18,601 nt of DNA from Actinomycetes bacterium (GTDB taxonomy: Bacteria > Actinomycetota > Acidimicrobiia > Acidimicrobiales > Palsa-688), in contig JAJZYO010000001.1 in assembly GCA_021798075.1 (NCBI GenBank), positions 1 to 18,601 on the forward strand. Direction: 5' to 3'. The translations under genes and the position numbers were made by a program. Below are positions 6,736 to 17,556 of the stretch, piece by piece. How positions within the stretch are numbered: position 1 is the first letter of the stretch; each line of letters begins with the position of its first letter. The notes beneath the pieces were generated by a model that worked only from the letters and a program-made list of their open reading frames with translations, was not told the DNA's origin and searched no databases.

Positions 6736-7005
6736 CTATGAGACGGCGGACCAAGTGGGGGCCGGCCTGGGACTGGCCCTCACGACGGGTACGGCAACGA
6801 GGAGGGTAGCGGCAACCAAGAGCAGGCCGCCGCCGGCGAAGAGCCCAGTGGCAACCCACCCAAGGTCAGGTATGGTCGCACCGGCATTGGCCGTAACCGC
6901 GACTCCAGGGCTGGCGTCGCGGTTCATGACTACTGCCATCCAGTTGCCGCTATGCGGCTTCCAAGTGGTCTGTACGTGCCCGCTTGGCGTGGTTGTGACT
7001 GGCAC
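6736..7005 (-). CDS. Small membrane protein, or C-terminal remnant of a larger one
   Basis: The 89-residue frame from GTG at 7005 contains a soluble part (HVQTTWKPHSGNWMAVVMN, then SPGVAVTANAGATIPDLGW) followed by one strong membrane helix (VATGLFAGGGLLLVAATLLV, ~58-80) and a short tail. The pattern 'GNW.VVVMN.D.SPGV' ahead of one membrane helix is, from memory, the C-terminal end of larger actinobacterial membrane proteins, so the gene may be a 5'-truncated remnant. Against that, AGGAGG at 7015-7020 lies nine bases before the GTG and could support translation of the short form. It lies 43 bp past the RES toxin gene on the same strand. Function is unknown. Confidence 0.5.
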   Translation of the reverse strand: MPVTTTPSGHVQTTWKPHSGNWMAVVMNRDASPGVAVTANAGATIPDLGWVATGLFAGGGLLLVAATLLVAVPVVRASPRPAPTWSAVS

Positions 7006-7048
7006 GGAGACGCACCTCCTGGGGGTCAGCCGACGTGGCGAACGAAGG

Positions 7049-7696
7049 CTAGATGGCAGCAGAGGGAAGAGGGGCGCTGGGAAGGACTTGGAGCCCGAAG
7101 ACGTCCTCGGCCCTCTCGATGACACGGGTCGAGATGGGTCCGTCACCGTCACGGGCCATCATGTGCGGCTGGTAGCCAGGGTCCGCGAACAGAGCCACCG
7201 AGGCAGGGCGGACCTCCTCGCGGTCACTAGGGTCGTGACGGGGCTCGTAATAGACGCCACTGAAGCCGGCCAGGCGCAGGGCGCGCGCCCACCGCTGGCA
7301 GATCTCGTAGTCGTCGCCCATCGAGATCCGCCGGTCGAGCCTCCAGCGCCCGACAACGAGAGGGGACGTCATGTTGGCCAGCTTCTGAGTCACGGGGATT
7401 TGGGCCACCATCATCGCCCGGTTGTCCAGCATCTGCTGTGTCAGCGCCGGGAGGTCACCCACAGCTTCTATCAGGGCAGTCACCGGGTCCACCGCCAGAT
7501 AGCAGGTCCCGAACAGGTCTGCTGCACCACCAGGCGGGTCGAAACGCATCGTGCCCGACGTGCTGAACCACTCGGCTGCACGGTCGACCCGGTGGACGCG
7601 GTAAAGGCGAGGCGGTACGTCGTCCTTGCCGAGGGTCGGGAAGTCGATGAGAAGGCCGTAGTCAGCCGGCGGCTCCGGCAGCGGCTCCGGGCTCAC
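7049..7696 (-). CDS. RES-domain toxin (NAD-degrading toxin family)
   Basis: The 215-residue product carries the RES fold of toxins such as M. tuberculosis MbcT, which deplete NAD+ by phosphorolysis or hydrolysis. Expected landmarks are present in order: R33 in RLYRVH, the segment TMRFDPPGG (R51), FGTCYLAVDPVTALIEAVG with E77, and RPASVALFAD with S166, together matching the Arg-Glu-Ser signature for which the family is named. The GTG start at 7696 overlaps the stop of the upstream antitoxin in GTGA, so the pair is probably translationally coupled. All signature residues are kept and length is usual, so the toxin looks intact. Confidence 0.88.
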   Translation of the reverse strand: MSPEPLPEPPADYGLLIDFPTLGKDDVPPRLYRVHRVDRAAEWFSTSGTMRFDPPGGAADLFGTCYLAVDPVTALIEAVGDLPALTQQMLDNRAMMVAQIPVTQKLANMTSPLVVGRWRLDRRISMGDDYEICQRWARALRLAGFSGVYYEPRHDPSDREEVRPASVALFADPGYQPHMMARDGDGPISTRVIERAEDVFGLQVLPSAPLPSAAI

Positions 7697-8211
7697 GCAG
7701 CGAGGCCCCGGGCCGCCCGGGCGGCGGCCAGGATCACACGATCGTCCTGACCTCCCTCAGCTACTACTTCGGCAGGGATACTGGAGCCAAGGGACGGGCT
7801 CTGCTTGGTGGCCCAGGCGGCGATGACGAGAGGATCCACGTCGGGGTCGGCGCGGCGGAACGCTTCGATCAGCGGTGCGACGACGTGGCGCACGACGTGG
7901 TGCTCAAGGTCGAACTGCCAGACCGGGAACCAAGTCGTACCTGAGCCCGGGAGGCCGAGCAACGAGCCAGTTCGGAGCCTTTTGTAGACCGCCTGGCGGC
8001 TGACGTCGAGGAACTCGGCGACCCGACGTACGTCCCATCGGTCACCCACCTTGGTGCTCCAGACCAGGGGGGCGAGCGTCATGCGAGCAGCCCGTTGGCC
8101 CAGCTCGAAAAGCTCTTCCTCTGACAGACCGGGAGGCTGCTCATCGATCTCCACGTGCCGAGCCAGCTCCTTCGAAAAGCCGGCTGAGATGGTGTCTAGG
8201 GGGCTACCCAT
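7693..8211 (-). CDS. HTH antitoxin of the RES toxin (Xre/MbcA/ParS-like)
   Basis: The 172-residue product lies directly upstream of the RES toxin, the normal gene order of RES-Xre modules. Residues ~58-82 (WDVRRVAEFLDVSRQAVYKRL, continuing to RTGSLLGLPG) form a helix-turn-helix DNA-binding segment. The C-terminal ~40 residues (SIPAEVVAEGGQDDRVILAAA) resemble the toxin-binding domain of MbcA/ParS-type antitoxins. It should neutralise the toxin and autorepress the operon. ATG at 8211 is supported by a TACAAT -10 box six bases upstream, which implies a leaderless message. The protein is longer than a minimal MbcA. Confidence 0.8.
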   Translation of the reverse strand: MGSPLDTISAGFSKELARHVEIDEQPPGLSEEELFELGQRAARMTLAPLVWSTKVGDRWDVRRVAEFLDVSRQAVYKRLRTGSLLGLPGSGTTWFPVWQFDLEHHVVRHVVAPLIEAFRRADPDVDPLVIAAWATKQSPSLGSSIPAEVVAEGGQDDRVILAAARAARGLAA

Positions 8212-8267
8212 GGGTCCATTGTAAACGCTGTAAACCTATACCGTCAACCTGTCAACCTCCTGTAGAC
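8212..8267 (-). promoter_or_regulatory. Promoter of the RES toxin-antitoxin operon with repeated GTAAAC/GTCAAC operator motifs
   Basis: On the minus strand a -35 TTGACG (8242-8247) and a -10 TACAAT (8218-8223) are separated by 18 bp; the antitoxin ATG starts six bases after the -10, giving a leaderless transcript. Read on the plus strand the same region holds five copies of a related hexamer: GTAAAC at 8221 and 8230, GTCAAC at 8243 and 8251, and GTAGAC at 8262. They cover the -10 and -35, as expected for an autorepressing antitoxin operator. The motif family is seen directly; its role is inferred. Confidence 0.65.
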
Positions 8268-8637
8268 CACCTCTGGAGACCTCAAAGACCGGGACCGTCG
8301 CTGCCCCGGGAACATGGGGAAGTGACGCACATTGCGCGTGAGCGGCACCGGTCCCCATGAGTGTGGCCAGGGCGGCGACAGCCAGGTCTGCGCTGTCGAT
8401 GCCACCCTGGCTCGGCAACCAGCAGCGGCCGAGCCCTCTTTGGGCGGCTCCCTGCTCGGCCGTTTGTCGGTCGAGGGCGTGCCACTCGGTGCTCAACAGG
8501 AGCGACTTCGTGGCCGCCTCCTCGTTTCGGCGCATCCCGGCTAGCACTTCCAAGCTGGTGACCTCGCGTGCGTGCAACGGGCCCTTGGCGCGGGCCTGTT
8601 CGAGAGCCGTGGCCGCACCGCGGTGCCCGCGCAGTCA
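8244..8637 (-). pseudogene. Truncated and frameshifted vapC (PIN-domain) relic
   Basis: The frame below 8637 reads LRGHRGAATALEQARAKG, then VTSLEVLAGMRRNEEAA, WLPSQGGIDSADLAVAA: the middle of a PIN toxin, including the helix with the glutamate and the GIDSADLAVAA aspartate motif. The first ~12 residues with the VDTS motif and first metal-binding aspartate are missing; an in-frame TGA (8635-8637) stands where they should join. Near 8340 the frame is broken by one base: the conserved PIN ending LTRNVRHFPMFPG appears only in the next frame and runs to a TGA at 8244-8246. No cognate antitoxin precedes it. The relic is of a different VapC subfamily from the intact toxin at 686-1126. Confidence 0.8.
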
Positions 8638-9109
8638 GTAGACGAAGCTATACATCATGTGCATGGAGCGGCCGAGCACAAAGCTCACCGATCGCAGGCC
8701 GGAAAGGCCACATGGCGGAGAAAACATGCCATTTCTCCCCGAAAAACTCATGGATGTGCGGCTAACGACTTCTCAGTGACGAGAAAAGTTGCCACGAGAG
8801 GCCGCTCCATGCTGCCAGCGTGCACTCGAGCACGGGACCGGTGGCCGTCGCCCTGGGGCGAGTGGTTGCTGGAGGTAAATGCCAGGAGGTGCTCGGGACG
8901 GGGGAGCTCTCAGGCAGAGGTCCTAGAGGCGAGGCGGCCGACACGCCGCAGGGCGAACGAGCCCGCACGTGCCGGGCGCGCCTCGAGGCCCCGTGGCCCA
9001 GGGCAGGGCCGTCGGCGGTGGCACGGGCGCGCTCCTCTCGCCGGCGGCGAAGGCAACTGCGTAACCTGGCCCGAGAGGCAACGCCCAAAGCGAGCCAGAG
9101 GGAGCGAAA
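8638..9109. other. Intergenic stretch without a convincing gene; one hairpin
   Basis: Open frames here are arginine-rich and look like chance translations of GC-rich DNA. The stretch between 8641 and 8780 is less GC-rich and contains a hairpin: GGAGAAA (8717-8723) and TTTCTCC (8732-8738) with an 8-base loop, overlapped by ATGGC/GCCAT arms (8712-8716, 8728-8732). The sharp start of vapC homology at 8637 suggests this is inserted or rearranged DNA. Promoters of the downstream dehydratase gene should lie here but none could be pinned down. Confidence 0.4.
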
Positions 9110-10249
9110 GTGAAGATCACCGAGGTCGAGACCATCTTCGTTGACCGGTACCTCTTCGTCCGGGTCCACACCGATTCGGGCATCACCGGGGTGGGGGAGT
9201 CAGGAGCTTGGGGTTTCCTCGAGGCCTCTGAGAGGGCAGTGCAAAAGTTCGCGACCTACTTGGCGGGCCAGGACCCCCTCCGCATCGAGCACCACTGGCA
9301 GTACATGTACCGCTGGAGCCACTTCCGTGGCGCGGCCATCATGGGTGCCATCAGCGCGATAGACATCGCCCTTTGGGACATTGCGGGCAAACATTTCGGT
9401 GTCCCCGTGTACCAGTTGCTCGGCGGGGCCTGCCGAGACCGGGCCCGGTGCTACGTCCATGTCTTCGGCTCGACGACCGAACGGCTCGTGGAGGGCTGCC
9501 GCTTGGCCAAGGCCGAGGGTTACAGCGCTGTCGGGCACCTCACGCCGTTCCTCGACGAGGACCCCTCCGTGCCCTATTTCGAGACCCACGCCGCCAAGAT
9601 GCGGGCCGCGATCGACCGTGTACGCCAGTACCGCGAGGCAGTGGGCGACTCGGTCGACCTCTGCATAGAGATCCACCGGCGCTTGTCCCCAGCGGAAGCC
9701 GTCGTGCTCGGTCGAGGGATCGAGCCGTACTACCCGATGTTCTACGAGGACCCGGTGCGACCAGACAACCTGGACAGCATGGCCGAAGTCTCGCGCCAGA
9801 TCGGCATCCCGATCGCGACCGGCGAGCGCATGCACACCCTTGACGAGTTCGCCATGCTCCTGTCACGGGGGGCAGTCCAGTACGTCCGCCCCGACGTCTG
9901 CCTCGCGGGTGGCCTCACTCACACCAAGAAGATCGCAGCTCTTGCCGAGGCTTTTGGCGTACGGGTGGTGCCCCACAACCCCTTGAGCCCTGTAAGCACT
10001 GCCGCCTGCCTCCAATTGGCCGCCTGCATCCCCAACTTCGCGCTCCAGGAGTACCCTGGCGACGAGGGCTCAGACAAAAAGCGTCAGATGGTGGACGAAG
10101 TACCGGGGCGGGAGGGCGACTCGCTCCTAGTGCCCCAGCGGCCCGGCATCGGCATCGAGCTCGCCGCCGATGCGGCCGAGCTCTTGCCTTATCGTGCCCG
10201 CCTTGTCGACACCCGCCTCGGCGTGGACGGCTCCGTCGTGGACCAATAA
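9110..10249 (+). CDS. Enolase-superfamily sugar-acid dehydratase (mandelate racemase/muconate lactonizing family, galactonate dehydratase-like)
   Basis: The 379-residue product has the capping domain (MKITEVETIFVDRYLFVRV, GVGESG) and a TIM barrel. Positions match E. coli D-galactonate dehydratase as I recall it, shifted by four: metal ligands E187 (in CIEIHRR), E213 (FYEDPV), E239 (GERMHT), catalytic H189 and H289 (VPHNPLSP) and E314 (QEYPGDE). The family abstracts the proton next to the carboxylate and eliminates water from an aldonate, giving a 2-keto-3-deoxy acid. The first metal ligand is Glu where galactonate dehydratase has Asp, so the substrate may differ. GTG at 9110 has GGGAG five bases upstream. 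It is the first gene of the catabolic locus, 323 bp before the GH2 gene and on the same strand. Confidence 0.85.
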   Translation: MKITEVETIFVDRYLFVRVHTDSGITGVGESGAWGFLEASERAVQKFATYLAGQDPLRIEHHWQYMYRWSHFRGAAIMGAISAIDIALWDIAGKHFGVPVYQLLGGACRDRARCYVHVFGSTTERLVEGCRLAKAEGYSAVGHLTPFLDEDPSVPYFETHAAKMRAAIDRVRQYREAVGDSVDLCIEIHRRLSPAEAVVLGRGIEPYYPMFYEDPVRPDNLDSMAEVSRQIGIPIATGERMHTLDEFAMLLSRGAVQYVRPDVCLAGGLTHTKKIAALAEAFGVRVVPHNPLSPVSTAACLQLAACIPNFALQEYPGDEGSDKKRQMVDEVPGREGDSLLVPQRPGIGIELAADAAELLPYRARLVDTRLGVDGSVVDQ

Positions 10250-10417
10250 CCAGACCAGCCTTCAACCCATGGCCGGGCGTCGTTAGCCCTACATCGCGCC
10301 GTTCCAGGCGCAGGAATGGGTCAGGTTGCTGAGAGGTGCGGCCCGCGCTCGGTGACGAGGTCGCCAAGCGGCACCGTCGCTCAAAGGCGGCGCGCGTCCG
10401 AGACGTTCTCATGCCGA

Positions 10418-10443
10418 TGGCGAGCTCAGCGTCCAGCTCGCCA
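10418..10443. promoter_or_regulatory. 26-bp inverted repeat between the dehydratase and the leader ORF, operator or hairpin candidate
   Basis: TGGCGAGCT (10418-10426) and AGCTCGCCA (10435-10443) are perfect 9-bp arms around an 8-base spacer. The site lies 56 bp before the leader ORF start. It could be the operator of the SorC-family regulator encoded at the end of the operon, or an RNA hairpin ending dehydratase transcription; no T tract follows, which slightly favours an operator. The rest of 10250-10498 holds no recognisable gene. Confidence 0.45.
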
Positions 10444-10498
10444 CTGAACCCCGCTGCATAAACATTCGCTATTGACAGAGCATGAAGGAGGCGCGACC

Positions 10499-14335
<3,837 letters not shown>

Positions 14336-14348
<13 letters not shown>

Positions 14349-15052
14349 GCGTGGCCGCTGCAGCGCGACAGGCGCCACTCAAGCAGATCGTCGCGGCCGT
14401 GTACACTGGCCGCGGCCTCGACGACCAGGTAGCGGCCGCGGCTAGGGAGATCATCCCGGGCGTGCGGGTAATTTCTCTCATTGACGACGGTCTCATCGCC
14501 GACATCAATGCTTCCGGCAGCATCAGCCCTTCCATCGTGCGCCGGGCACTCCGGTGCTATGAGAGCGCAGCCGATGCCGGCGCTGCCGTGGTGCTGAACA
14601 CTTGCTCTTCTATCGGCGAACTCGTCGCCCTCGGCAGGCGGGCGGTGGCCGTCCCCATCGTCAGGATCGACGAGCCAATGGCTGAAGAAGCCGTCGCGCG
14701 TTTTAGGAGGACGGCGGTCGTCGCAACTCTGCCGAGCACGCTTGGGCCGACGAGCCGGCTGCTTTCGGAGAAGGCTTCCAGCGCGGGCCGCGACGTCCAG
14801 GTCTACCCTGTGCTGGCAGAGGGTGCTTACGAAGCACTGGTTGCTGGCGACGGCGAAGGCCACGACAGGCTGGTCGAGGAGGCGGTCGGGCGCGCCGGGT
14901 GGGGCGCCGAGGCGATCGTGATGGCGCAAGCATCGATGGCACGGATGCAAGCAAGGCTTGAGCGCGCCGCGGGGGTCCCAGTGCTATCGAGCCTGCGCCC
15001 GGGCTTGCTTCGGGTCAGGCAGGTGCTCGAAAACCTGAAGGAGGCGTCATGA
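14336..15052 (+). CDS. Aspartate/glutamate/hydantoin racemase-family protein
   Basis: The 238-residue product has the family's first half (LKQIVAAVYTG, VRVISLIDDGLIADI) with nucleophilic cysteine C90 in VVLNTCSSIGE. The second catalytic cysteine of two-base racemases is not found; the corresponding stretch reads AIVMAQASMARM. Single-cysteine relatives include arylmalonate decarboxylase and isomerases, so it may be an isomerase, epimerase or decarboxylase acting on an acid of the pathway rather than an amino-acid racemase. ATG at 14336 (GGGG four bases upstream) and ATG at 14342 are both possible; both overlap the end of the GH127-like gene. The stop overlaps the RLP start in ATGA. Confidence 0.78.
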
Positions 15053-16296
15053 AAGACGCCTATGTGCGGGCCGTTTACCGGATAGAGACCATGATCGGCG
15101 CCGAAAAGGCCGCCGAAGTACTGGCTGGGGAACAGTCGACGGGGACATTCGTGAGGGTCGAGGGGGAAAGCGACGCCTTGCGTGCCCGCCATGGGGCAAG
15201 AGTCGTCTCCGTGGTGCCGCTTGGGACGGCCTCCAGCCCGTCCTTGCCAGGAGCGGCGAGCGACGGAACTGGCCAGGTTGAGGTGGCGAGGGTCGCAATA
15301 GACTTTCCGCTCGCAAACTTCGGCCCTTCGGTGCCGAACCTCCTCGCTGCGGTCGCCGGAAACCTTTTCGAACTGAGGGAACTGGCCGGCTGCAGGCTCG
15401 AGGACATCGAGGTCCCCAGTGAGTTCGCCGGTGCCTACCCGGGCCCGCGCTTTGGCGTCGTGGGCACCCGCCGGCTGGCTCAGGCCCCTGAGGGGGCGCT
15501 CGTCGGTGGCATTATCAAGCCCTCGGTCGGGCTCTCGCCGGCTGAGCACGCCGCGAGGGTTGAGGCGCTCGCCCTCGCCGGTGCCGACTTCTGTAAGGAC
15601 GACGAGCTCATAGCCGACCCGCCCTACTCGCCCCTGTCTGAGAGGGTCCCCCACGTCATGCGGGCCATCGAGCGGGCGGCGGACCGCACGGGCCGCAAGC
15701 TCATGTATGCGTTCAACATTACCGGTGAACTTGGCGACCTTCGCCGCAGGCACGACTTGGTGGTCGGTCTGGGCGGCACCTGCGTGATGGTTTGCGTCAA
15801 CATGGTCGGGATGCCGGGCGTTCGTTACCTTCGCGAATGGAGCGAGGTCCCCATCCACGGGCACAGGGCGATGTTCGGGGCATTGAGCCGGCACCCTTCG
15901 CTCGGGATTGGTTTTCGCGCGTTCCAAAAGCTTGCACGCCTCGCCGGCGTGGACCACCTGCACACAAACGGCATGGACAACAAGTTCTACGAGACCAATG
16001 ACGAGGTGCGCCTCTCCATCGAGGCCGTGCGGGAGCCCCTTCTCGGGGGCTACCACATCCTTCCCGTCCTGTCGTCCGCCCAGTGGGCTGGTACCGTGCC
16101 GGTCGTGTACAACATGGTGCCGACTACCGACGTGCTCATGGTGGCGGGGGGCGGGATATTCGCCCACCCTGGTGGGCCGGCGGACGGCGTCGCAAGCCTG
16201 CGGGAGGCCTGGGACGCCACAGTCTCGGGGGAGCCGTTGCCAGTGCGTGCGCAGCGGAGCCGACCCCTCGCAGAGGCGCTGCAGCGGTTCGGGTAG
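15049..16296 (+). CDS. RuBisCO-like protein (form IV RLP)
   Basis: The 415-residue product is a RuBisCO large-subunit homologue: N-terminal domain ~1-130 and TIM barrel ~135-400. K157 in GGIIKPSVGLS matches RuBisCO K175; K183, D185 and E186 in FCKDDE match the carbamylated lysine and metal ligands; H272-R273 in HGHRAMFG match H294-R295. K177 is replaced by S159, the loop-6 region reads HLHTNGMDNKF without the GK.EG pattern, and the SGG phosphate loop is replaced by SSAQWAG. CO2 fixation is therefore excluded, while enolisation of a metal-bound keto acid stays possible. RLPs encoded beside DUF1537 kinases include the OiaX decarboxylase and OiaT transcarboxylase/hydrolase of apionate catabolism. 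GAAGGAGG at 15037-15044 lies four bases before ATG; the next gene starts directly after the stop. Confidence 0.9.
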   Translation: MKDAYVRAVYRIETMIGAEKAAEVLAGEQSTGTFVRVEGESDALRARHGARVVSVVPLGTASSPSLPGAASDGTGQVEVARVAIDFPLANFGPSVPNLLAAVAGNLFELRELAGCRLEDIEVPSEFAGAYPGPRFGVVGTRRLAQAPEGALVGGIIKPSVGLSPAEHAARVEALALAGADFCKDDELIADPPYSPLSERVPHVMRAIERAADRTGRKLMYAFNITGELGDLRRRHDLVVGLGGTCVMVCVNMVGMPGVRYLREWSEVPIHGHRAMFGALSRHPSLGIGFRAFQKLARLAGVDHLHTNGMDNKFYETNDEVRLSIEAVREPLLGGYHILPVLSSAQWAGTVPVVYNMVPTTDVLMVAGGGIFAHPGGPADGVASLREAWDATVSGEPLPVRAQRSRPLAEALQRFG

Positions 16297-17556
16297 ATGG
16301 GCGTCCCGCTCGTCTGTTTCTACGGCGACGACCTCACGGGCTCGACGGACGCCATGGCCAACTTCGCCCGCCGAGGGCTGTCGGTCCGCCTCGTGCTCCC
16401 CAATGTCGTTCGCGAGCGGCACCTCAGCTCCGTTTTGAGGGGGCCTGATGTCCTCGGCGTGGCGGGCACCGCTCGTTCACTTCCTACGGAAAGGTTGGAC
16501 GACGAAGTCGGCCCCGTCTTCGAAGCCTTCCGTGAACTTGGCGCGCCGATCGTGCAATATAAGATTTGCTCTACGTTCGATTCGTCTCCCCGGGTAGGGA
16601 GCATAGGGCGAGCCTGCGAACTTGCCTTCGATGTTTGGGGCCCAAGAGCGATCCCAATCGTGCCAGCGCAGCCCTCCCTTGGACGCTGGACGGTTTTTGG
16701 CACGCACTTCGCGCTAGCGCCCGACGGCCGCGTGTACCGCCTCGACAGGCACCCGGTCATGTCAGTTCACCCGGTGACTCCCGCCACCGAAGCGGACCTG
16801 GTCCTTGCCCTGCGGGCCCAGACCGCTCTCCCGGTGGTGTCGTTGCACTGGCCCGAGCTGGCTTTTTACCCGGAGCTCGCTGCTAAGGAGCGCGGGCTCG
16901 TCGTCCTAGATGCGAGGAGTGACGCAGACCTCCGCCGCATAGGGTTGGGTGTCCGCGCCGCCGGGGACCCGCCGCTTGTGGCTGTGGGGTCCGGGGGCAT
17001 GAGCTACGCCCTTGCGTCGACGCTGCCAGCGGGCCGGCGCAAGGGCCCACGCCCCCGAGCGCATCGTGCCAAGCGGGTGCTCGCGCTCTCGGGGACCTGC
17101 GCCCAGTCGACGGCCCGCCAGATCGAGAACGCAGCCGCTCATGGGTGGGTCGCTCTCGACGCCAGGGCGTCACCAGGGTCGCTCCCAAAAGAGGCCTGCC
17201 GGGTGCTGCGGTCCGGGCGTAGCACGGTGGCGTACTCCGCACTTGGGAGCGCGGATGAGGCTTGCGATACCGCGACGATCGAAGCGGCCTTCGTCAAAAC
17301 GGTGGTCGCGGCGGCACGAGACGGCTGCCTTGACCGCCTGGTCATCGCTGGCGGCGACACAGCCGGACGGGCGCTTTCGGCCCTCGGGGTCGAAGCGCTG
17401 GAGTACGTGGCAGAAGTGGACCGGGGGGCCGTCTTGTGCAGGGCCACTGCGACGCGGGGAGAACTCGACGGCTTGGAGGTTGTCGCGAAGGGTGGCCAGG
17501 TCGGCTCGTTGGACTTTTTCGAGCGGGCGAGAGGAAGGCGTAGGAGAGATGCCTAG
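16297..17556 (+). CDS. DUF1537 four-carbon/3-oxo acid-sugar kinase
   Basis: The 419-residue product shows the full motif set of the family: GDDLTGSTD (10-18), K89 and CSTFDSS (91-97), HPVTP (158-162), SGTCAQST (265-272), AGGDTAGRA (351-359) and KGGQVGSLDFF (398-408). These kinases transfer phosphate from ATP to hydroxy or oxo sugar acids (threonate, erythronate, 3-oxo-isoapionate). The GDD.TGSTD variant of the first motif is, from memory, frequent in kinases encoded beside RLPs. The start codon directly follows the RLP stop (TAGATG), so the two proteins are probably made together and the kinase product would feed the RLP. An 8-base overlap joins it to the regulator. Length and motifs are normal. 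Confidence 0.88.
   Translation: MGVPLVCFYGDDLTGSTDAMANFARRGLSVRLVLPNVVRERHLSSVLRGPDVLGVAGTARSLPTERLDDEVGPVFEAFRELGAPIVQYKICSTFDSSPRVGSIGRACELAFDVWGPRAIPIVPAQPSLGRWTVFGTHFALAPDGRVYRLDRHPVMSVHPVTPATEADLVLALRAQTALPVVSLHWPELAFYPELAAKERGLVVLDARSDADLRRIGLGVRAAGDPPLVAVGSGGMSYALASTLPAGRRKGPRPRAHRAKRVLALSGTCAQSTARQIENAAAHGWVALDARASPGSLPKEACRVLRSGRSTVAYSALGSADEACDTATIEAAFVKTVVAAARDGCLDRLVIAGGDTAGRALSALGVEALEYVAEVDRGAVLCRATATRGELDGLEVVAKGGQVGSLDFFERARGRRRRDA

Noticed and set aside
6755..7750. 331-codon plus-strand frame across the RES toxin gene
   Set aside because: The RES gene on the minus strand has the family signature; the plus frame has Arg/Val/His-rich shadow composition.
8221..8267. CRISPR-like repeat array
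   Set aside because: The repeats are only six bases long, with 2-7 base spacing, inside a promoter; they fit operator half-sites.
8572..9144. 190-codon plus-strand frame upstream of the dehydratase
   Set aside because: Arg/Ala-rich composition, no domain, no ribosome binding site; it overlaps the start of a real gene.
9110..10249. Naming the gene dgoD (galactonate dehydratase)
   Set aside because: The first metal ligand differs and the neighbourhood is not that of galactonate catabolism, so only the family is given.
15049..16296. True CO2-fixing RuBisCO
   Set aside because: The K177 equivalent, loop-6 GK.EG and the SGG phosphate loop are missing; no phosphoribulokinase is seen.
14827..16422. 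531-codon open frame on the minus strand opposite the racemase and RLP genes
   Set aside because: It is antisense to clearly recognised genes, rich in His/Arg/Asp as expected of a mirror frame of GC-biased codons, and matches no family.
15049..17556. Naming the RLP/kinase pair oiaX or oiaT with oiaK
   Set aside because: The pairing fits, but the rest of the apionate pathway is absent and subgroup membership cannot be decided by eye.
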